Assembly: GCA_003212695.1 (NCBI GenBank)
Contig: QCPC01000007.1
Location: forward strand, 1 to 64,000
Direction of reading: 5' to 3'
Source of the DNA: Prochlorococcus sp. AG-436-C13
Lineage (GTDB): Bacteria; Cyanobacteriota; Cyanobacteriia; PCC-6307; Cyanobiaceae
DNA: 64,000 bases
Shown here: one piece after another, positions 19,543 through 31,196 of the stretch
Layout of the letters: each line of letters opens with the position of its first letter
Numbering within the stretch: the stretch's first letter is position 1
Notes under the pieces: model-generated
What the model was told of the DNA's origin: nothing
Databases searched by the model: none
The model's input: the letters and a program-made list of their open reading frames with translations, nothing else
Program-made: the position numbers and the translations under genes

Positions 19543-20118
19543 TTAAGAGGCGGGGAACCGAATAAATCTAATTTTTTTTATAGGCCAATAGGTTAAAACA
19601 GCTGTCCCCACAATGTTTTTGATTGGTAATGCACCCCATAAATGAGAGTCAAGACTGTTATTCCTATTGTCACCTAATACCCAGATTGAATTAGCAGGAA
19701 CAGTAACTAAATCCATTTCATATATCATTTCTTCAATAATCCATGGTTCGTATATATGAATATTATTCCTGAATAATTTTCCGTTATGAATCCTTATTGT
19801 ATCTCCAGGAATTCCTACAACTCTCTTAATTAGAGCTTGATTGCTTTCATAACCAGCATCTATGAGGGATTTGGGTGGTTTAAAAACAACAATAGATTCT
19901 CTTTGAGGAATAGTGCCAAAGATATTGTTGAGTTTTGGACTTACTTTTTCAATTAACAACCTTTCTCGAATCTGCAATGTAGGCAACATGGAACCTGAAG
20001 GAATCCATCTTGGTTCAATGACTTGCCATCTTAATAAGACTGCGCAAAGAATCCATATGATCAGATTTTTCCAACCACTTGCCTTGTCTTTTGAGTTATT
20101 TGTTTTAGGTGATTCCAT
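19543..20118 (-). CDS. lepB: signal peptidase I
   Basis: Leader peptidase that removes signal peptides from exported proteins at the membrane. The 191-residue protein has one N-terminal membrane helix (about residues 18-33), then the catalytic Ser43 in PSGSMLPTL and the general base Lys98 in ALIKRVVGIPGD. The box near VLGDNRNNSLDSHLWG is the conserved family E region. It has the compact Gram-positive/cyanobacterial form. It is divergent from menD across about 135 bases. Confidence 0.95.
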   Translation of the reverse strand: MESPKTNNSKDKASGWKNLIIWILCAVLLRWQVIEPRWIPSGSMLPTLQIRERLLIEKVSPKLNNIFGTIPQRESIVVFKPPKSLIDAGYESNQALIKRVVGIPGDTIRIHNGKLFRNNIHIYEPWIIEEMIYEMDLVTVPANSIWVLGDNRNNSLDSHLWGALPIKNIVGTAVLTYWPIKKIRFIRFPAS

Positions 20119-20253
20119 TTAATTAATCATTTAAGCTGCCAAAATATTCTTCTTTTTGAGAAGATTAGATAAGTTACTTTTTTTGCACTGTCATTATCAC
20201 GCATAAATTATTTTATTTGCCTTAAGCTTTTATATGCTTTCAAGGAGCAGGGC

Positions 20254-21957
20254 TTGGAACATATTGTTCTTTGCCCAGGCAGTCGTTCCTCTCCTCTTGC
20301 CTTGTCTGTAGCAGCAATTGCAGATAAATCAGCAATTAAATTCTACACAGCTATTGATGAAAGATCAGCAGCTTTTATGGCCTTAGGGATAGCTGCAGCA
20401 ACTGGAAATGCATCAGCTGTTATAACCACTTCTGGCACAGCTGTAGCGAATTTGCTGCCTGCTGCTGTAGAAGCTGATCGGTCTTGTCTCCCGATTATTT
20501 TTATTACAGCTGATAGACCATTGAGACTTAAAAATTGTGGAGCAAATCAAACAGTTAATCAAGAGGATTTTTTAGTATCAGTTTGTAGAGAAGTAATAGT
20601 TGGACCTGAAGAAGGGATTGATCAATTGATGTCTGATCATTCATTAACTTCAATTGTAAATAAGGCTTGGAGAGGAGCTCATTTGCACCCAGGGCCAGTT
20701 CATTTGAATATTCCTATAGAAGAGCCTCTTCATCCTTCATATGAAGAGCAGAGAGAAGTTTTGTTGGGATGGCAACCGATTACTTATAAACAGGATTTGC
20801 TGAGTTCAAATTCTGTTAACGAGAATTTTGAAAGTGAATTTAGAAATTTCCTTGATTTGGATCCTTATAAGCCTGGTTTGATTGTTGTTGGACCTTGGAG
20901 AGGGGCCCCAGAAAATTTAGATGGATTTAGTGAAGCATTACAGGAATTTCAATCTTTAACTGGATGGCCAGTTTTTGCAGACCCTTTATCTGGGATTTCT
21001 AGTAATCAAAAAGGACTTATTGAATTTTGGGAATTATTAATTTCAGTATCACCTAGTTATATATGTGGAGATATACAAGTACTAAGATTAGGCCCTTTAT
21101 CTTCAAGTAAGAAACTAGAAGTTTTTTTGAGAAATATTAGAGGAAAGCAAATTGTTATTACAGAAGGAGAAGAACGCTATTTAGATCCTCTTTTACTTGC
21201 AGAACAATATTCTAGAGGAATGAAATGTTGGCTAAATACTTTTAGAGAAAAATATGATGGATGTTCCTTAATACCTAACAGAGATTGTTTGCAGACTTTA
21301 GAAAATTTATATTTAACAGATAGACAGATTAAGATGTGGTTACAAAATAATCTTAAAGCAGATAGTAATATAAATGAAATAACTTTAGCAATATATTTAT
21401 TGGATTTCCTCCCCAGGTCATTGCCATTAATGCTTTCTTCTAGTAGCCCTATAAGAGATTTTCTTACATATTCTGGAAAATCAGCTTTAAGTAGAAGATG
21501 TTTTGGTGTTAGAGGTGCTTCTGGTATTGATGGGAATATATCTTTTGCAATAGGTATATCAATTCCTCTTGGACCACTGGTCTTGGTATGTGGGGATTTA
21601 GCTTTTCTTCATGATAGTAATTCATTGTTATTATCTCAGCCTAAAAAATACCCTTTAATAATTATATTAATTGACAATAAAGGAGGAGGTATTTTTAAGC
21701 AGCTTAATTTAGATGATTTATATGTAGGTAATATTGATTCACTCTTTTCAATGCCACAGATTTTTAATGCTTGCGATATTGCCAAGTCACATAATATTCC
21801 ATTTAGAAAGGTTGTATCTTTCGATGATTTAGAAAAAGGGATAGCTTGGGCAATGCAATTATATGGTCCGGTTTTGCTACATATTTGCACAAATGCAACT
21901 GAAGATAGTTTTTTAAGAAAGGAAATTGTTAATAATTTAAAGAGGCTTTTGGTTTGA
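20254..21957 (+). CDS. menD: 2-succinyl-5-enolpyruvyl-6-hydroxy-3-cyclohexene-1-carboxylate synthase (phylloquinone pathway)
   Basis: MenD is a ThDP enzyme joining 2-oxoglutarate and isochorismate, here for phylloquinone of photosystem I. Visible motifs are CPGSRSSPLALS at the N-terminus, AIDERSAAFMALG with the ThDP glutamate, TTSGTAVANLLPA, and the GDLAFLHDSNSLL to DNKGGGIF ThDP/Mg region. The boundary given is a TTG with an AAGGAG six bases upstream. However, the same frame upstream encodes NYFICLKLLYAFKEQG, which looks like the normal first helix of MenD. No ATG, GTG or TTG exists in frame between the stop at 20170 and 20254; only CTG (20188), ATA (20203) and ATT (20215) do. The true start may therefore be at 20188-20215. 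Confidence 0.93.
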   Translation: MEHIVLCPGSRSSPLALSVAAIADKSAIKFYTAIDERSAAFMALGIAAATGNASAVITTSGTAVANLLPAAVEADRSCLPIIFITADRPLRLKNCGANQTVNQEDFLVSVCREVIVGPEEGIDQLMSDHSLTSIVNKAWRGAHLHPGPVHLNIPIEEPLHPSYEEQREVLLGWQPITYKQDLLSSNSVNENFESEFRNFLDLDPYKPGLIVVGPWRGAPENLDGFSEALQEFQSLTGWPVFADPLSGISSNQKGLIEFWELLISVSPSYICGDIQVLRLGPLSSSKKLEVFLRNIRGKQIVITEGEERYLDPLLLAEQYSRGMKCWLNTFREKYDGCSLIPNRDCLQTLENLYLTDRQIKMWLQNNLKADSNINEITLAIYLLDFLPRSLPLMLSSSSPIRDFLTYSGKSALSRRCFGVRGASGIDGNISFAIGISIPLGPLVLVCGDLAFLHDSNSLLLSQPKKYPLIIILIDNKGGGIFKQLNLDDLYVGNIDSLFSMPQIFNACDIAKSHNIPFRKVVSFDDLEKGIAWAMQLYGPVLLHICTNATEDSFLRKEIVNNLKRLLV

Positions 21958-22005
21958 TTATGTGGAATAATATTAGTATGAATATGAATAACAGTTTTAA
22001 ATAAA

Positions 22006-22884
22006 TTGGATTTTTCTAGTTCATCAAGAAGAGTTTTACCAGGTAAAATAATCACCTCTTGGACAAGATGGGGAGAATATAAGGATATATTTTTAGATAA
22101 AAGTGAAGAAGGTATAGCAAGAGTAGCTATAAATAGACCTGATAAGAGAAATGCTTTTAGGCCTCATACCATTACTGAATTATGTAGTGCTTTTACAAGA
22201 ATACGAGATGCAAAAGATATCGGAGTTGTTTTATTTACAGGTGTCTCGCCAGCTAAAGATGGGGTTTATTCTTTTTGTGCAGGAGGAGATCAAAGTCTTA
22301 GAGGTGATGGAGGGTATGTAGATGAACAAGGATTACCTCGATTAAATGTTCTTGATTTACAAAGGATTATAAGAAGTCTTCCGAAGGTCGTAATAGCACT
22401 TGTTGCTGGTTATGCAATCGGAGGAGGTCAGGTCTTGCACTTGTTATGTGATTTGAGTTTGGCAGCAGAAAATGCTGTTTTCGGCCAAACAGGACCGAAG
22501 GTGGGTAGTTTTGATGGAGGTTTTGGCGCTGGATATTTGGCAAGAGTCGTTGGTCAGAGAAAGGCAAGGGAAATATGGTTTTTATGTAGGCAATATGGAG
22601 CAGAGGAAGCTCTTAACTTTGGGCTTGTAAATTCAATTACATCTATTGATGAATTGGAGGCAGAAGGTATTAAATGGGCTAAAGAAATCCTTCAGCATAG
22701 TCCTACTGCAATTCGTTGTCTCAAAGCAGCTTTTAATGCCGAAACTGATGGATTATCAGGAATTCAGGAGTTGGCTGGCCATGCAACGCATCTTTTTTAT
22801 AAGACACCTGAATCAATTGAAGGGAAGAATGCTTTCTTACAAAAAAGGAAGCCAGATTTCTCAGAATTTGAATGGTTGCCATAA
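22006..22884 (+). CDS. menB: 1,4-dihydroxy-2-naphthoyl-CoA synthase
   Basis: MenB closes the naphthoquinone ring from o-succinylbenzoyl-CoA in phylloquinone synthesis. The 292-residue crotonase-family protein has the MenB-type N-terminus ([15 protein letters not shown]), [15 protein letters not shown], the SFCAGGDQ oxyanion region, and the [20 protein letters not shown] segment typical of MenB. The start is TTG at 22006; a stop codon lies upstream in frame and no ATG is available. It follows menD after 48 bases. Confidence 0.94.
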   Translation: MDFSSSSRRVLPGKIITSWTRWGEYKDIFLDKSEEGIARVAINRPDKRNAFRPHTITELCSAFTRIRDAKDIGVVLFTGVSPAKDGVYSFCAGGDQSLRGDGGYVDEQGLPRLNVLDLQRIIRSLPKVVIALVAGYAIGGGQVLHLLCDLSLAAENAVFGQTGPKVGSFDGGFGAGYLARVVGQRKAREIWFLCRQYGAEEALNFGLVNSITSIDELEAEGIKWAKEILQHSPTAIRCLKAAFNAETDGLSGIQELAGHATHLFYKTPESIEGKNAFLQKRKPDFSEFEWLP

Positions 22885-22934
22885 AATATTAGGATTGATT
22901 AACTCTTAGAGTTTTGTTTATTTTGATTTTTTAA

Positions 22935-24395
22935 ATGCGCGTTCTTTTTGCTGCTGCTGAATGCGCACCGATGATTAAGGTCGGTGGTATGGGCGATGTA
23001 GTTTCTTCTTTACCACCATCTTTAGTGAAACTTGGCCATGATGTTCGTTTAATTATTCCTGGATATAGCAAACTTTGGGGAATGTTAGACATTGCAGAAG
23101 AACCAGTTTTTCGTTCCCAGACAATGGGTTCAGACTTTTCTGTTTATGAGACAAAACATCCAATTCATAACATTCCTTTGTATCTTGTTGGGCATCCTTC
23201 TTTTGATCCTGAAAGGATTTATGGCGGTGATGATGAAGATTGGAGATTTACTTTTTTTGCTAGTGCTACTGCTGAGTTTGCATGGAATTCATGGAAGCCT
23301 CAAGTTTTACATTGCCACGATTGGCATACAGGTATGATTCCTGTATGGATGCATCAAGATCCTGATATAAGCACTGTATTTACTATTCATAATCTTAAGT
23401 ATCAAGGACCTTGGCGATGGAAACTAGATCGTATGACCTGGTGTCCCTGGTATATGAGTGGTGACCATACAATGGCAGCAGCGATGTTATATGCAGATAG
23501 AGTTAATGCAGTATCCCCTACTTATTCAAAGGAAATTAGAACATCAGAATATGGGGAAAGGTTAGAAGGCCTTTTAAATTATATTTCAGGGAAGTTACGT
23601 GGAATTCTTAATGGAATTGATTTAGAGGAATGGGATCCATCCTCTGATAAAGCTCTTCCGGCTAATTTCTCTGTAGGCAATATTTCAGCTCGATTAAAGA
23701 ACAAGGAAGCTCTTCAGAAACAGATGGGGCTTGAAGTTAATCCAAATAAATATTTATTAGGAATGGTAGGAAGGCTAGTTAATCAGAAAGGAGTTGATTT
23801 GCTACTACAAGTCACGCGAAGATTATTGGCTTATACAGATTCACAAATTGTTGTCCTGGGTACAGGTGAACAAGTATTAGAGTCTGCCTTATGGCAACTT
23901 GCTATTGAACATCCTGGAAGATTTGCCGTTTTTCTAACTTATGATGATTATCTTTCTAGGTTGATATATGCCGGTACAGATGCATTCTTAATGCCTAGCC
24001 GTTTTGAGCCTTGTGGAATAAGCCAGATGCTGGCAATGCGTTATGGTTCAATTCCAATTGTTAGGAATGTTGGAGGCTTGGTAGATACTGTTAGTCCTCA
24101 TAACCCAGTATTGCAAGCTGGAACGGGTTTTTGTTTTGATAGATTTGAACCAATTGACTTTTATACAGCATTAGTTAGATCGTGGGAAGCCTTTAGACAT
24201 AAAGATAGTTGGACAAAATTACAACAGAGAGCAATGTCTCAGACCTTTAGTTGGGAAAAATCTGCTAAAGACTATGAACAAATGTATATGGAAGTAAGTG
24301 GAGCAAAAGAGCCTTCTCCTGATGTTGATGAGGTTGAAAAGTTTTCGGTAGGACAAGATGCCGACCCTTCTCTGCAGAACAACAAGAAAAAATAG
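22935..24395 (+). CDS. glgA: glycogen synthase (ADP-glucose type)
   Basis: GlgA elongates glycogen from ADP-glucose. The 486-residue GT5 enzyme has the ADP-glucose-binding K15VGG motif near the N-terminus, [10 protein letters not shown], the [16 protein letters not shown]-domain motif, and the [19 protein letters not shown] catalytic region with the conserved Glu residues. Its short Asp/Glu/Lys-rich tail is not part of the conserved core. It stores the daytime carbon surplus in this phototroph. Confidence 0.96.
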   Translation: MRVLFAAAECAPMIKVGGMGDVVSSLPPSLVKLGHDVRLIIPGYSKLWGMLDIAEEPVFRSQTMGSDFSVYETKHPIHNIPLYLVGHPSFDPERIYGGDDEDWRFTFFASATAEFAWNSWKPQVLHCHDWHTGMIPVWMHQDPDISTVFTIHNLKYQGPWRWKLDRMTWCPWYMSGDHTMAAAMLYADRVNAVSPTYSKEIRTSEYGERLEGLLNYISGKLRGILNGIDLEEWDPSSDKALPANFSVGNISARLKNKEALQKQMGLEVNPNKYLLGMVGRLVNQKGVDLLLQVTRRLLAYTDSQIVVLGTGEQVLESALWQLAIEHPGRFAVFLTYDDYLSRLIYAGTDAFLMPSRFEPCGISQMLAMRYGSIPIVRNVGGLVDTVSPHNPVLQAGTGFCFDRFEPIDFYTALVRSWEAFRHKDSWTKLQQRAMSQTFSWEKSAKDYEQMYMEVSGAKEPSPDVDEVEKFSVGQDADPSLQNNKKK

Positions 24396-24446
24396 AAATA
24401 ATTATTCCTATTTATTTATTAATTTACTAAGACTGAATTATCCAAG

Positions 24447-25850
24447 ATGGGAATACGATTAATAGATCTTATAGATATTCTTGGAAAACCAATAAATTCT
24501 GGCAATAAAAAACTTGAGGTCCCATTAGCTAAAATCTCAACAGATAGTAGGAAATTTGAGAAGGGCAGCTTTTTTATTGCTTTAGTTGGAAGTAAATTTG
24601 ATGGGCATAAATTCTTAAATGATGTGAGTCTAATTGGTGCTCAAGCGGCTGTTATATCTAAAGAAAGTAGCTTACCAGTCCCTAAGAATTTGCTTCACTG
24701 GATAGTTGATGACACTATAAAAGCATATCAAGATATAGCATCACTACATCGTCGAACACTTTCAATCCCTGTTATTGCAGTTACTGGTTCAGTAGGAAAG
24801 ACAACAACTAAAGAAATGATTCATTCTGCTTTAATGCCTTTAGGTAAAATTACATCAAGTAGTTTAAATAATAATAATGATATTGGAGTTCCACTTACCT
24901 TGCTATCTGCAACGGAAACAGATACAGCGATTGTTGTTGAGATGGGAATGCGTGGATTTGGTCAAATAGAGAGACTTTCAAAATGCGCAAGACCTGATAT
25001 TGCTGTAATAACAAATATAGGGAGTGCACATTTAGCACTATTAGGTAGCCGTAGAAATATTGCTATTGCAAAGTGTGAGATAACTTCTTATTTAAAATCA
25101 AGTGGAGTAGTTATTATAATGGAAGGAGATGCTTTGCTGGAAGAAGTATTGCTTTCTAAATGGCAAGGTAGAATAATTCGTGTAGGTGTAAAATCAAAAA
25201 GAAGTTTTGATTTGATCTCAGATCAAAATTTAGCAACAAAGAAGATTGCAAATAATATTGATATGCTAGGAATTCTTGACGAGGACAAGTGGCAATTGTT
25301 ATATCAAAACAAATGCTTTAGATTGCCTGTATCTGGTAGACATAATGCTAAGAATTTCATGTTGGCATTGGCAGTAGCCAATGAACTAAATATTTCTTTT
25401 GATTTAATAAACGAATTGCAATTACCTGCTTCATTTGGAAGGAATCAATCTTTTATTGTAAAAGGAATAACCATATTAGATGAGACTTATAATGCGTCTC
25501 CTGAGTCAGTGTCTGCTTTGCTTGATTTTTTAAAGACCAAGAAAGGACGCAGATTTGCAGTACTAGGCAATATGTATGAACTTGGCTCAGAAAGTGTTAC
25601 GTACCATAAAAAAATTGTTGAACATGCTGTTCATACAGGACTGACTGGATTAATAGTTTGTGGGAGAGGAGATGAAGTGGATGCTATGGTTTTAGCCGGA
25701 ATTAATTTAAGTTATGTAGAACTGGTTTCTACTCCGGAAGAGGCTTTTGATGTGATAAAAAAATGGTTAAGACCTGGCGATTATCTTTTGCTGAAGGCGA
25801 GCAGGAAAGTTGCTTTGGATAGATTGATACCATTGATTAAAGGTTTGTAG
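24447..25850 (+). CDS. murF: UDP-N-acetylmuramoyl-tripeptide--D-alanyl-D-alanine ligase
   Basis: MurF adds D-Ala-D-Ala to the UDP-MurNAc tripeptide, the last cytoplasmic step of the peptidoglycan precursor. The 467-residue protein shows the Mur ligase ATP loop [11 protein letters not shown] (loop at residues 113-120), the [12 protein letters not shown] substrate segment typical of MurF, and [11 protein letters not shown] in the C-terminal domain. Its 3' end overlaps glmU tail-to-tail by 14 bases. Confidence 0.95.
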   Translation: MGIRLIDLIDILGKPINSGNKKLEVPLAKISTDSRKFEKGSFFIALVGSKFDGHKFLNDVSLIGAQAAVISKESSLPVPKNLLHWIVDDTIKAYQDIASLHRRTLSIPVIAVTGSVGKTTTKEMIHSALMPLGKITSSSLNNNNDIGVPLTLLSATETDTAIVVEMGMRGFGQIERLSKCARPDIAVITNIGSAHLALLGSRRNIAIAKCEITSYLKSSGVVIIMEGDALLEEVLLSKWQGRIIRVGVKSKRSFDLISDQNLATKKIANNIDMLGILDEDKWQLLYQNKCFRLPVSGRHNAKNFMLALAVANELNISFDLINELQLPASFGRNQSFIVKGITILDETYNASPESVSALLDFLKTKKGRRFAVLGNMYELGSESVTYHKKIVEHAVHTGLTGLIVCGRGDEVDAMVLAGINLSYVELVSTPEEAFDVIKKWLRPGDYLLLKASRKVALDRLIPLIKGL

Positions 25851-27204
25851 GGTTCTTTTTTTCTTGGCTCCAATTTTCTTTAATTATTTGTTTGGCTCTG
25901 CTTATTGCAAGTGAATTATTTGGCACTTCTTCTGTAATAGTAGAACCTGCACCAACAGTCGCATTTTTACCTATCTCAACAGGAGCTATAAGAACAGAAT
26001 TTGAACCAGTACTACTGTAATTTCCAATTTTTGTTTTATTTTTATTTTTCCCATCAAAATTTGCTGTGATTGTTCCTGCACCAATATTTACTTTTTCTCC
26101 AATAGTGGCGTCTCCAAGATAGCTTAGGTGATTTGCTTTGGTTCCTTTTCCTAAAATAGAATTCTTAACTTCTACAAAATTTCCTATTTTACACTCATTA
26201 TTAATATTAGAACCTGGCCTTATATGAGAATAAGGCCCTATATTTGTAGCTTTACCTATGACAGAGTCTCTTACAACGGAATAAAATATGCATGTATTTT
26301 TACCAATCGTAGAATCTTGAATAAAACTGTTAGGACCGATCGTGCAATTATCTCCAATTATTGTACGACCCCGTATATGTGTTTCAGGTTCTATAACTAC
26401 ATCAGTTCCAAATTTACATGTTTCACTAATAGTACAAGTTAATGGTTTTATAAACTGAACTCCTTCTCTCATCCAAAAGTTAATTAGTTTATTCTGAAGC
26501 AATTGCTCACATGTAGATAGTTGTTGCTTGTCGTTAATACCAGTTGTTTCATCAGCACTGGATGCCTCTAGATGTACTGCTTTAGCAAGCTTTTCTATTG
26601 CATCAGTAAGATAAATCTCCTGTTGTTCATTTTGATTAGATAGGCTTGGTAATATTTGTTTGAGTTTTTGCCAACTAAAGCAATAAACACCAGCGTTTGT
26701 AAGTTTGTTCTTTTTCTCTATTTCAGAACAGTCCCGATCTTCAATTATTTTAGAGACTTTCCCGTTATTATCGCTAAAGATTCTGCCATAACCTTTTGGA
26801 TCATTCATTCTTGCTGAAAGTATTGAAACATCAGCATTAGTTTTGTAATGATTAGCAACTAGCTTTTTAATTGTAGTTGTTGTTAGAAGCGGTACATCCC
26901 CATTTAAAATAAGTAGTTCTCCTTTAAATTGATCAAGAGTTGGGATTAGTTGCTGTATTGCGTGGCCTGTCCCTTTTTGAGGTATTTGTCTTACAAATTC
27001 AACATTGCTTAGATGGTTAATTTTGCTTTTTACTTTATTTGATTCGTGACCAATAATAACGATTGTTCTATCAGGTTTTAGGCCTTCGCAGGTTTTTAAT
27101 ACTCTTTCTATGAGTGAGAGACCTGCAAGTTCCTGTAAAACCTTCGGAAGGGAACTTTTCATTCTTGTCCCTTTCCCGGCAGCTAATATTGCGATTGCAA
27201 GCAT
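25837..27204 (-). CDS. glmU: bifunctional GlmU: N-acetylglucosamine-1-P uridyltransferase / glucosamine-1-P acetyltransferase
   Basis: GlmU makes UDP-GlcNAc for the cell wall and lipid A. The 455-residue protein has the N-terminal nucleotidyltransferase signature [18 protein letters not shown] and NGDVPLL. A C-terminal left-handed beta-helix of hexapeptide repeats follows ([18 protein letters not shown] onward), with the acetyltransferase region [20 protein letters not shown]. Length and domain order are normal. It overlaps murF by 14 bases. Confidence 0.96.
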   Translation of the reverse strand: MLAIAILAAGKGTRMKSSLPKVLQELAGLSLIERVLKTCEGLKPDRTIVIIGHESNKVKSKINHLSNVEFVRQIPQKGTGHAIQQLIPTLDQFKGELLILNGDVPLLTTTTIKKLVANHYKTNADVSILSARMNDPKGYGRIFSDNNGKVSKIIEDRDCSEIEKKNKLTNAGVYCFSWQKLKQILPSLSNQNEQQEIYLTDAIEKLAKAVHLEASSADETTGINDKQQLSTCEQLLQNKLINFWMREGVQFIKPLTCTISETCKFGTDVVIEPETHIRGRTIIGDNCTIGPNSFIQDSTIGKNTCIFYSVVRDSVIGKATNIGPYSHIRPGSNINNECKIGNFVEVKNSILGKGTKANHLSYLGDATIGEKVNIGAGTITANFDGKNKNKTKIGNYSSTGSNSVLIAPVEIGKNATVGAGSTITEEVPNNSLAISRAKQIIKENWSQEKKNPTNL

Positions 27205-27238
27205 GTAGATTAAATCGTTAATTGTGAATCTACTACTT

Positions 27239-28189
27239 TTAATAGTCTTTTGTATGTAACCATTGTCTTTTCCATAAGCTGGTAGATTTTAAATTGCTTT
27301 TACTCTGCTCGATAGTTCTCCTGGAGATTATATCTAATTTAGAAGAATCTCCGGTGGGATCTCTATAAGGAATCGCAGCAATACTTTTTAAATGATCTTC
27401 TTCCATTTTGCTCAAATTAGACCAAAAAATGTTGCTAGCTTCTTGGTTCTTCTTCTCTTTGCTTTTAATACCTAATGTACCGATACTCCAATCTTTATTC
27501 ATCCTTTCTTGTGGGAAGATTGTTTTAACATTTAGTCCTGCTCTTTTTAAACTTGCTCTTACCGCAGCAGCTCTTGAATAAGTAATCAATCTACCATTCT
27601 TGCTTAGTTTATCTGACAATTTGTTTAAGAATTCCTCACACCATAACTCTGGACATTGTTGAGGAGAAAATGCATCAAGATATATCAAGTCAAATTTGAT
27701 ATTCTTTGGTAAGAAATTAATTGTTTTTCTAGCATCTCCCCAGACTAATTTGCAGTCTGCATACTCATTCTTAAATTGATTATCATTCTTAATACTTTCT
27801 AATATCGCTAATATGTTGTTTGTCCATAAAGATTTATATTTCGAATTCTTTAATGATATTTTAAGAGGAGTCTTATCAATCTCTAACCCCCACCATGATA
27901 AATAAATTTCTTCATATCTAAGGGCTTCTATAAGAGAAGAGAAATTATATCCCATTCCGAAACACACGTCTAATACTGCAAGCCTTTTTGTTTTTTTGAA
28001 ACGATGCAGTTCTGATGGATAAATGTATTTCTCTAATGATTCTTTTTTTGCTCCAGATAAACTATGAAATAATTCTTTAAAATTAGAACTTCTTAAACTT
28101 ATAGTTCCGTCTTTTGTCTCAAAGAACGAAAGGGTATCTGAGTAGTTGTATACACCTGTAGTTCTATGATTTAAGTCTTGTAAGGTCAT
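27239..28189 (-). CDS. MnmC-like tRNA-modification methyltransferase (DUF752 domain)
   Basis: A Rossmann methyltransferase resembling the MnmC methylating domain, which in bacteria methylates 5-aminomethyl-2-thiouridine at the tRNA wobble position. The SAM motif is in [15 protein letters not shown], and the [17 protein letters not shown] segment is typical of this family. The FAD oxidase half of E. coli MnmC is absent. The frame is open to an ATG at 28225, but I prefer the ATG at 28189 ([12 protein letters not shown]), which shortens the overlap with the end of aroA. A stand-alone methylase is common in cyanobacteria. Confidence 0.75.
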   Translation of the reverse strand: MTLQDLNHRTTGVYNYSDTLSFFETKDGTISLRSSNFKELFHSLSGAKKESLEKYIYPSELHRFKKTKRLAVLDVCFGMGYNFSSLIEALRYEEIYLSWWGLEIDKTPLKISLKNSKYKSLWTNNILAILESIKNDNQFKNEYADCKLVWGDARKTINFLPKNIKFDLIYLDAFSPQQCPELWCEEFLNKLSDKLSKNGRLITYSRAAAVRASLKRAGLNVKTIFPQERMNKDWSIGTLGIKSKEKKNQEASNIFWSNLSKMEEDHLKSIAAIPYRDPTGDSSKLDIISRRTIEQSKSNLKSTSLWKRQWLHTKDY

Positions 28190-29495
28190 TCCAGAATTCG
28201 GGATAAGATACATCTGCTGCATCACTTCTTGTTATTGTTGATTTACCTTTGGCTAATAAAGAAGCTATTGCAAGACTCATCGCTACACGATGGTCTGTTT
28301 CACTATCTACACCAGCTCCGTTTAATTTTTCAATTCCTTTAATTATTACACCATCGGGATTTTCCTCAATATTGGCTCCCATCTTGGTTAGTTGTGTTGT
28401 CATCACTTTTAAGCGATCAGTCTCCTTGACGCGCAATTCACTGGCACCAGTAATTCGAGTTGTTCCTTCGCAAAAACATGCGGCTACAATTAAAATTGGT
28501 ACTTCATCTATGAGTCTAGGCATTATCTCATTATCTAAGTTAAATGGCTTGAGGTGTCTACTATGAACAACATTTATATCTCCAACTGGCTCGCCCGCGA
28601 TTTCTTTTTTGTTTTCTATCTTATATTTTATTCCCATTTGTTGTGCTACTTCAAGTATGCCAGTCCTTGTTGGGTTTAGGCCAACGTTTTCTATTTTTAT
28701 ATCTGATTCAGGAATTAATGCTCCAGCGATTAACCAGAAAGCCGCAGAACTTATATCACCTGGGACAATGATTGTTGTGCCTATTAGGTTTGAACCAGAC
28801 TCCACAGTTATATGCCTACCCATTTCCCCACTTACTTTAATATTGGCTCCAAATGCTTTTAGCATTCTTTCTGTATGATCTCTTGAATTAGCTGGTTCTA
28901 TAACTGTAGTTTTACCTTCAGCTGTAAGTCCGGCAAGAAGAATCGCAGATTTAATTTGCGCACTAGCTACAGGAGTTCCTATTACTGCTCCATGTAACTG
29001 TGTACCAACTACAGATAAAGGAGCAAACTCTCCATTTGAACGTCCATGTAATGTAGCCCCCATCATAGTTAATGGACTAATGATTCTTTTCATTGGCCTT
29101 TTTCGTAAGGATGAATCCCCTGTTAAAATAAAATGTCTTTTTTGTCTCCCAACTAGTAAGCCAAGCAATAATCTCATCGTAGTACCAGAATTTCCACAAT
29201 CAAGAATTTTGTCTGGTTCTTTTAGCCCATCTAAACCTACGCCCTGAACCCTTATTATTTCCCCTTTTTTTATTGGACTTATCTTTACTCCCATAGATCT
29301 AAGACATTTTGCAGTACTAATTGGATCTTCAGCTGGAAGTAAACCTTCAATAGTTGTTTCACCCTCTGAAATTGCTCCAAATAAAAGAGAACGATGAGAT
29401 ATGGATTTGTCACCGGGCACTTTAACTGTCCCATTTAAACTGCATCCTGGTTCAATTTCTCTTATAGATGTAGGACTAGTGTTGTTTATGTTCAA
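28164..29495 (-). CDS. aroA: 3-phosphoshikimate 1-carboxyvinyltransferase (EPSP synthase)
   Basis: AroA transfers enolpyruvyl from PEP to shikimate-3-phosphate on the way to chorismate, which feeds aromatic amino acids and the phylloquinone made by menD/menB. The 443-residue protein has K30SISHR at the substrate site, the [17 protein letters not shown] motif, [12 protein letters not shown], and the C-terminal [11 protein letters not shown] segment with LRVKETDRL. Its end overlaps the methyltransferase gene by 26 bases or more. Confidence 0.96.
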   Translation of the reverse strand: MNINNTSPTSIREIEPGCSLNGTVKVPGDKSISHRSLLFGAISEGETTIEGLLPAEDPISTAKCLRSMGVKISPIKKGEIIRVQGVGLDGLKEPDKILDCGNSGTTMRLLLGLLVGRQKRHFILTGDSSLRKRPMKRIISPLTMMGATLHGRSNGEFAPLSVVGTQLHGAVIGTPVASAQIKSAILLAGLTAEGKTTVIEPANSRDHTERMLKAFGANIKVSGEMGRHITVESGSNLIGTTIIVPGDISSAAFWLIAGALIPESDIKIENVGLNPTRTGILEVAQQMGIKYKIENKKEIAGEPVGDINVVHSRHLKPFNLDNEIMPRLIDEVPILIVAACFCEGTTRITGASELRVKETDRLKVMTTQLTKMGANIEENPDGVIIKGIEKLNGAGVDSETDHRVAMSLAIASLLAKGKSTITRSDAADVSYPEFWNDLTRLKS

Positions 29496-29566
29496 GGTCC
29501 TTATCTAATAAATTAATATAAATCTTATTAGCTAAAGCTTTATAACGAAACTTTATTTTTATCCAT

Positions 29567-31144
29567 TTAGGATTTTGTGATGTGATTGAGTCTAATAACT
29601 TCATTCATTACATAGCCAAATAAAGACGGGTCTGGTTCCTTATTTTCTATATCTGATAAACCAAGATCGTCCCACCTTGAGTCTACTTTCTTAATTAAAT
29701 CATTTGAATGATGAAGAGGTTCTCCCCATTCATGCCTTTTCTCAGGACCTATTTTTGTTGTCGCATCAATTGCCAATCTTCCTCCTAAACCAATATTTTC
29801 ACTTGCAAAGTCAAGACTATCGAATGGAGTGTTCTCCATAATTAATAAATCTCTTTGGGGATCAACTAAGCTTGATATCGCCCAGACAACTTGGCGTGGA
29901 TCTCTAACATTGATTGTTGAATCTACTACTATTACAAATTTAGTATATGTAAATTGTGGTAATGCACTCCAAAAAGCTATAGCTGCTCTTTTCGCGTGAC
30001 CAGGAAAAGCTTTTTTTATGGAAATGATAGCTAATTTGTAACTTAGAGCCTCCATAGGAAGAAAAAAGTCGGTTATTTCTGTAATTTGTCTACGTAAAAT
30101 AGGTGTATAGATCCGATTTAATGCAATAGCAAGCATTGCTTCTTCTTTAGGTGGTCTGCCACTAAAAGTTGTTAAATAAATAGGATCTTTTCTGTGAGTT
30201 ATGCAATTTATTCTTACTAATGGAGAGTTCTCTACTCCTCCATAAAAACCCATGTGATCTCCAAAAGGACCATCTTTCATTTCTTCACCTGGGGTGATGG
30301 TCCCTTCGAGAACAATTTCACTGTGACTTGGAATTTGAATATCAACTGTCTTGCACTTTGTCAGCCTTACACCTTCACCCGCATAAAGCCCAGCAAAAAG
30401 CCATTCACTTAGTGCTACAGGGATAGGAGTAGCTGCTGCCATAATTAAAAGTGGATGTACTCCAATGGCTATAGCCACCTCAAGCTTTTCTCCCATTGCG
30501 GCAGCTTTTCTTAAATGACGGGCTCCTCCTCTTACACTTAACCAATGGACTGTCATGGTATTTATTGATTGTTGCTGAAGCCTGTAAACGCCTATATTTG
30601 GGGTCCTTGTTTCAGGATCCTTTGTAATTACAAGTCCAAAAGTAATTATCTTGCTTGCATCTTCGGGCCAAGGACGAATTAATGGAAAGTCATTTAAATT
30701 TATATCTTCTTGACGTATAATTTCTTGATGGCACGGAGGAATTAAGTCTATATCCGGTTTGGCTTTGATTAAGTCCCAAAGCAGAGTCCCAAACTGAATT
30801 GACTCTTTGAGTCCTTTAGGTGGTTCAGGTTGTTGAAGACAAGATAATCGTTCTCCTAGTTTTTCTAGTTCTTTAATAGACTCATAGCCCATGCTCCAAG
30901 CAACCCTGTCTACTGTTCCTAGAAGATTTATTGCAACAGGTATAGATGAGCCAATAACATTCTCAAATAATAAGGCAGGTCCTCCTCTTCCTAGAACACG
31001 GTCACTTATAGCGGCAAGTTCAAGGTCAGCATCTACTGGTGCGCTAATCCTTTTAAGTTGGCCTTTCCTTTCAAGGAGATCTAAGAAATCTCTCATGTCC
31101 TGGGATGCGACTCTTTTTTGAAAAAAATTCATTATGTTCCTCAC
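29567..31144 (-). CDS. ubiD: UbiD-family decarboxylase
   Basis: A 525-residue UbiD-family (prenyl-FMN dependent) decarboxylase, with GPALLFENVIGS, the GVYRLQQQSINTMTVHW region and ENSPLVRINCITHRKDPIY. In cyanobacteria the UbiD homologue is linked to decarboxylation of the prenylated 4-hydroxybenzoate intermediate in plastoquinone synthesis. That role is inferred from the family and fits with sds in this window. It is divergent from comB across 52 bases. Confidence 0.88.
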   Translation of the reverse strand: MRNIMNFFQKRVASQDMRDFLDLLERKGQLKRISAPVDADLELAAISDRVLGRGGPALLFENVIGSSIPVAINLLGTVDRVAWSMGYESIKELEKLGERLSCLQQPEPPKGLKESIQFGTLLWDLIKAKPDIDLIPPCHQEIIRQEDINLNDFPLIRPWPEDASKIITFGLVITKDPETRTPNIGVYRLQQQSINTMTVHWLSVRGGARHLRKAAAMGEKLEVAIAIGVHPLLIMAAATPIPVALSEWLFAGLYAGEGVRLTKCKTVDIQIPSHSEIVLEGTITPGEEMKDGPFGDHMGFYGGVENSPLVRINCITHRKDPIYLTTFSGRPPKEEAMLAIALNRIYTPILRRQITEITDFFLPMEALSYKLAIISIKKAFPGHAKRAAIAFWSALPQFTYTKFVIVVDSTINVRDPRQVVWAISSLVDPQRDLLIMENTPFDSLDFASENIGLGGRLAIDATTKIGPEKRHEWGEPLHHSNDLIKKVDSRWDDLGLSDIENKEPDPSLFGYVMNEVIRLNHITKS

Positions 31145-31196
31145 ATTGCTATCAATGTTTTAGTTACTCTTATTGAGATTGACACGGTTTTAGATT

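Noticed and set aside
21636-22055. 139-codon minus-strand frame over the menD-menB junction
   Set aside because: It lies opposite menD and menB and shows no family features; it is a shadow.
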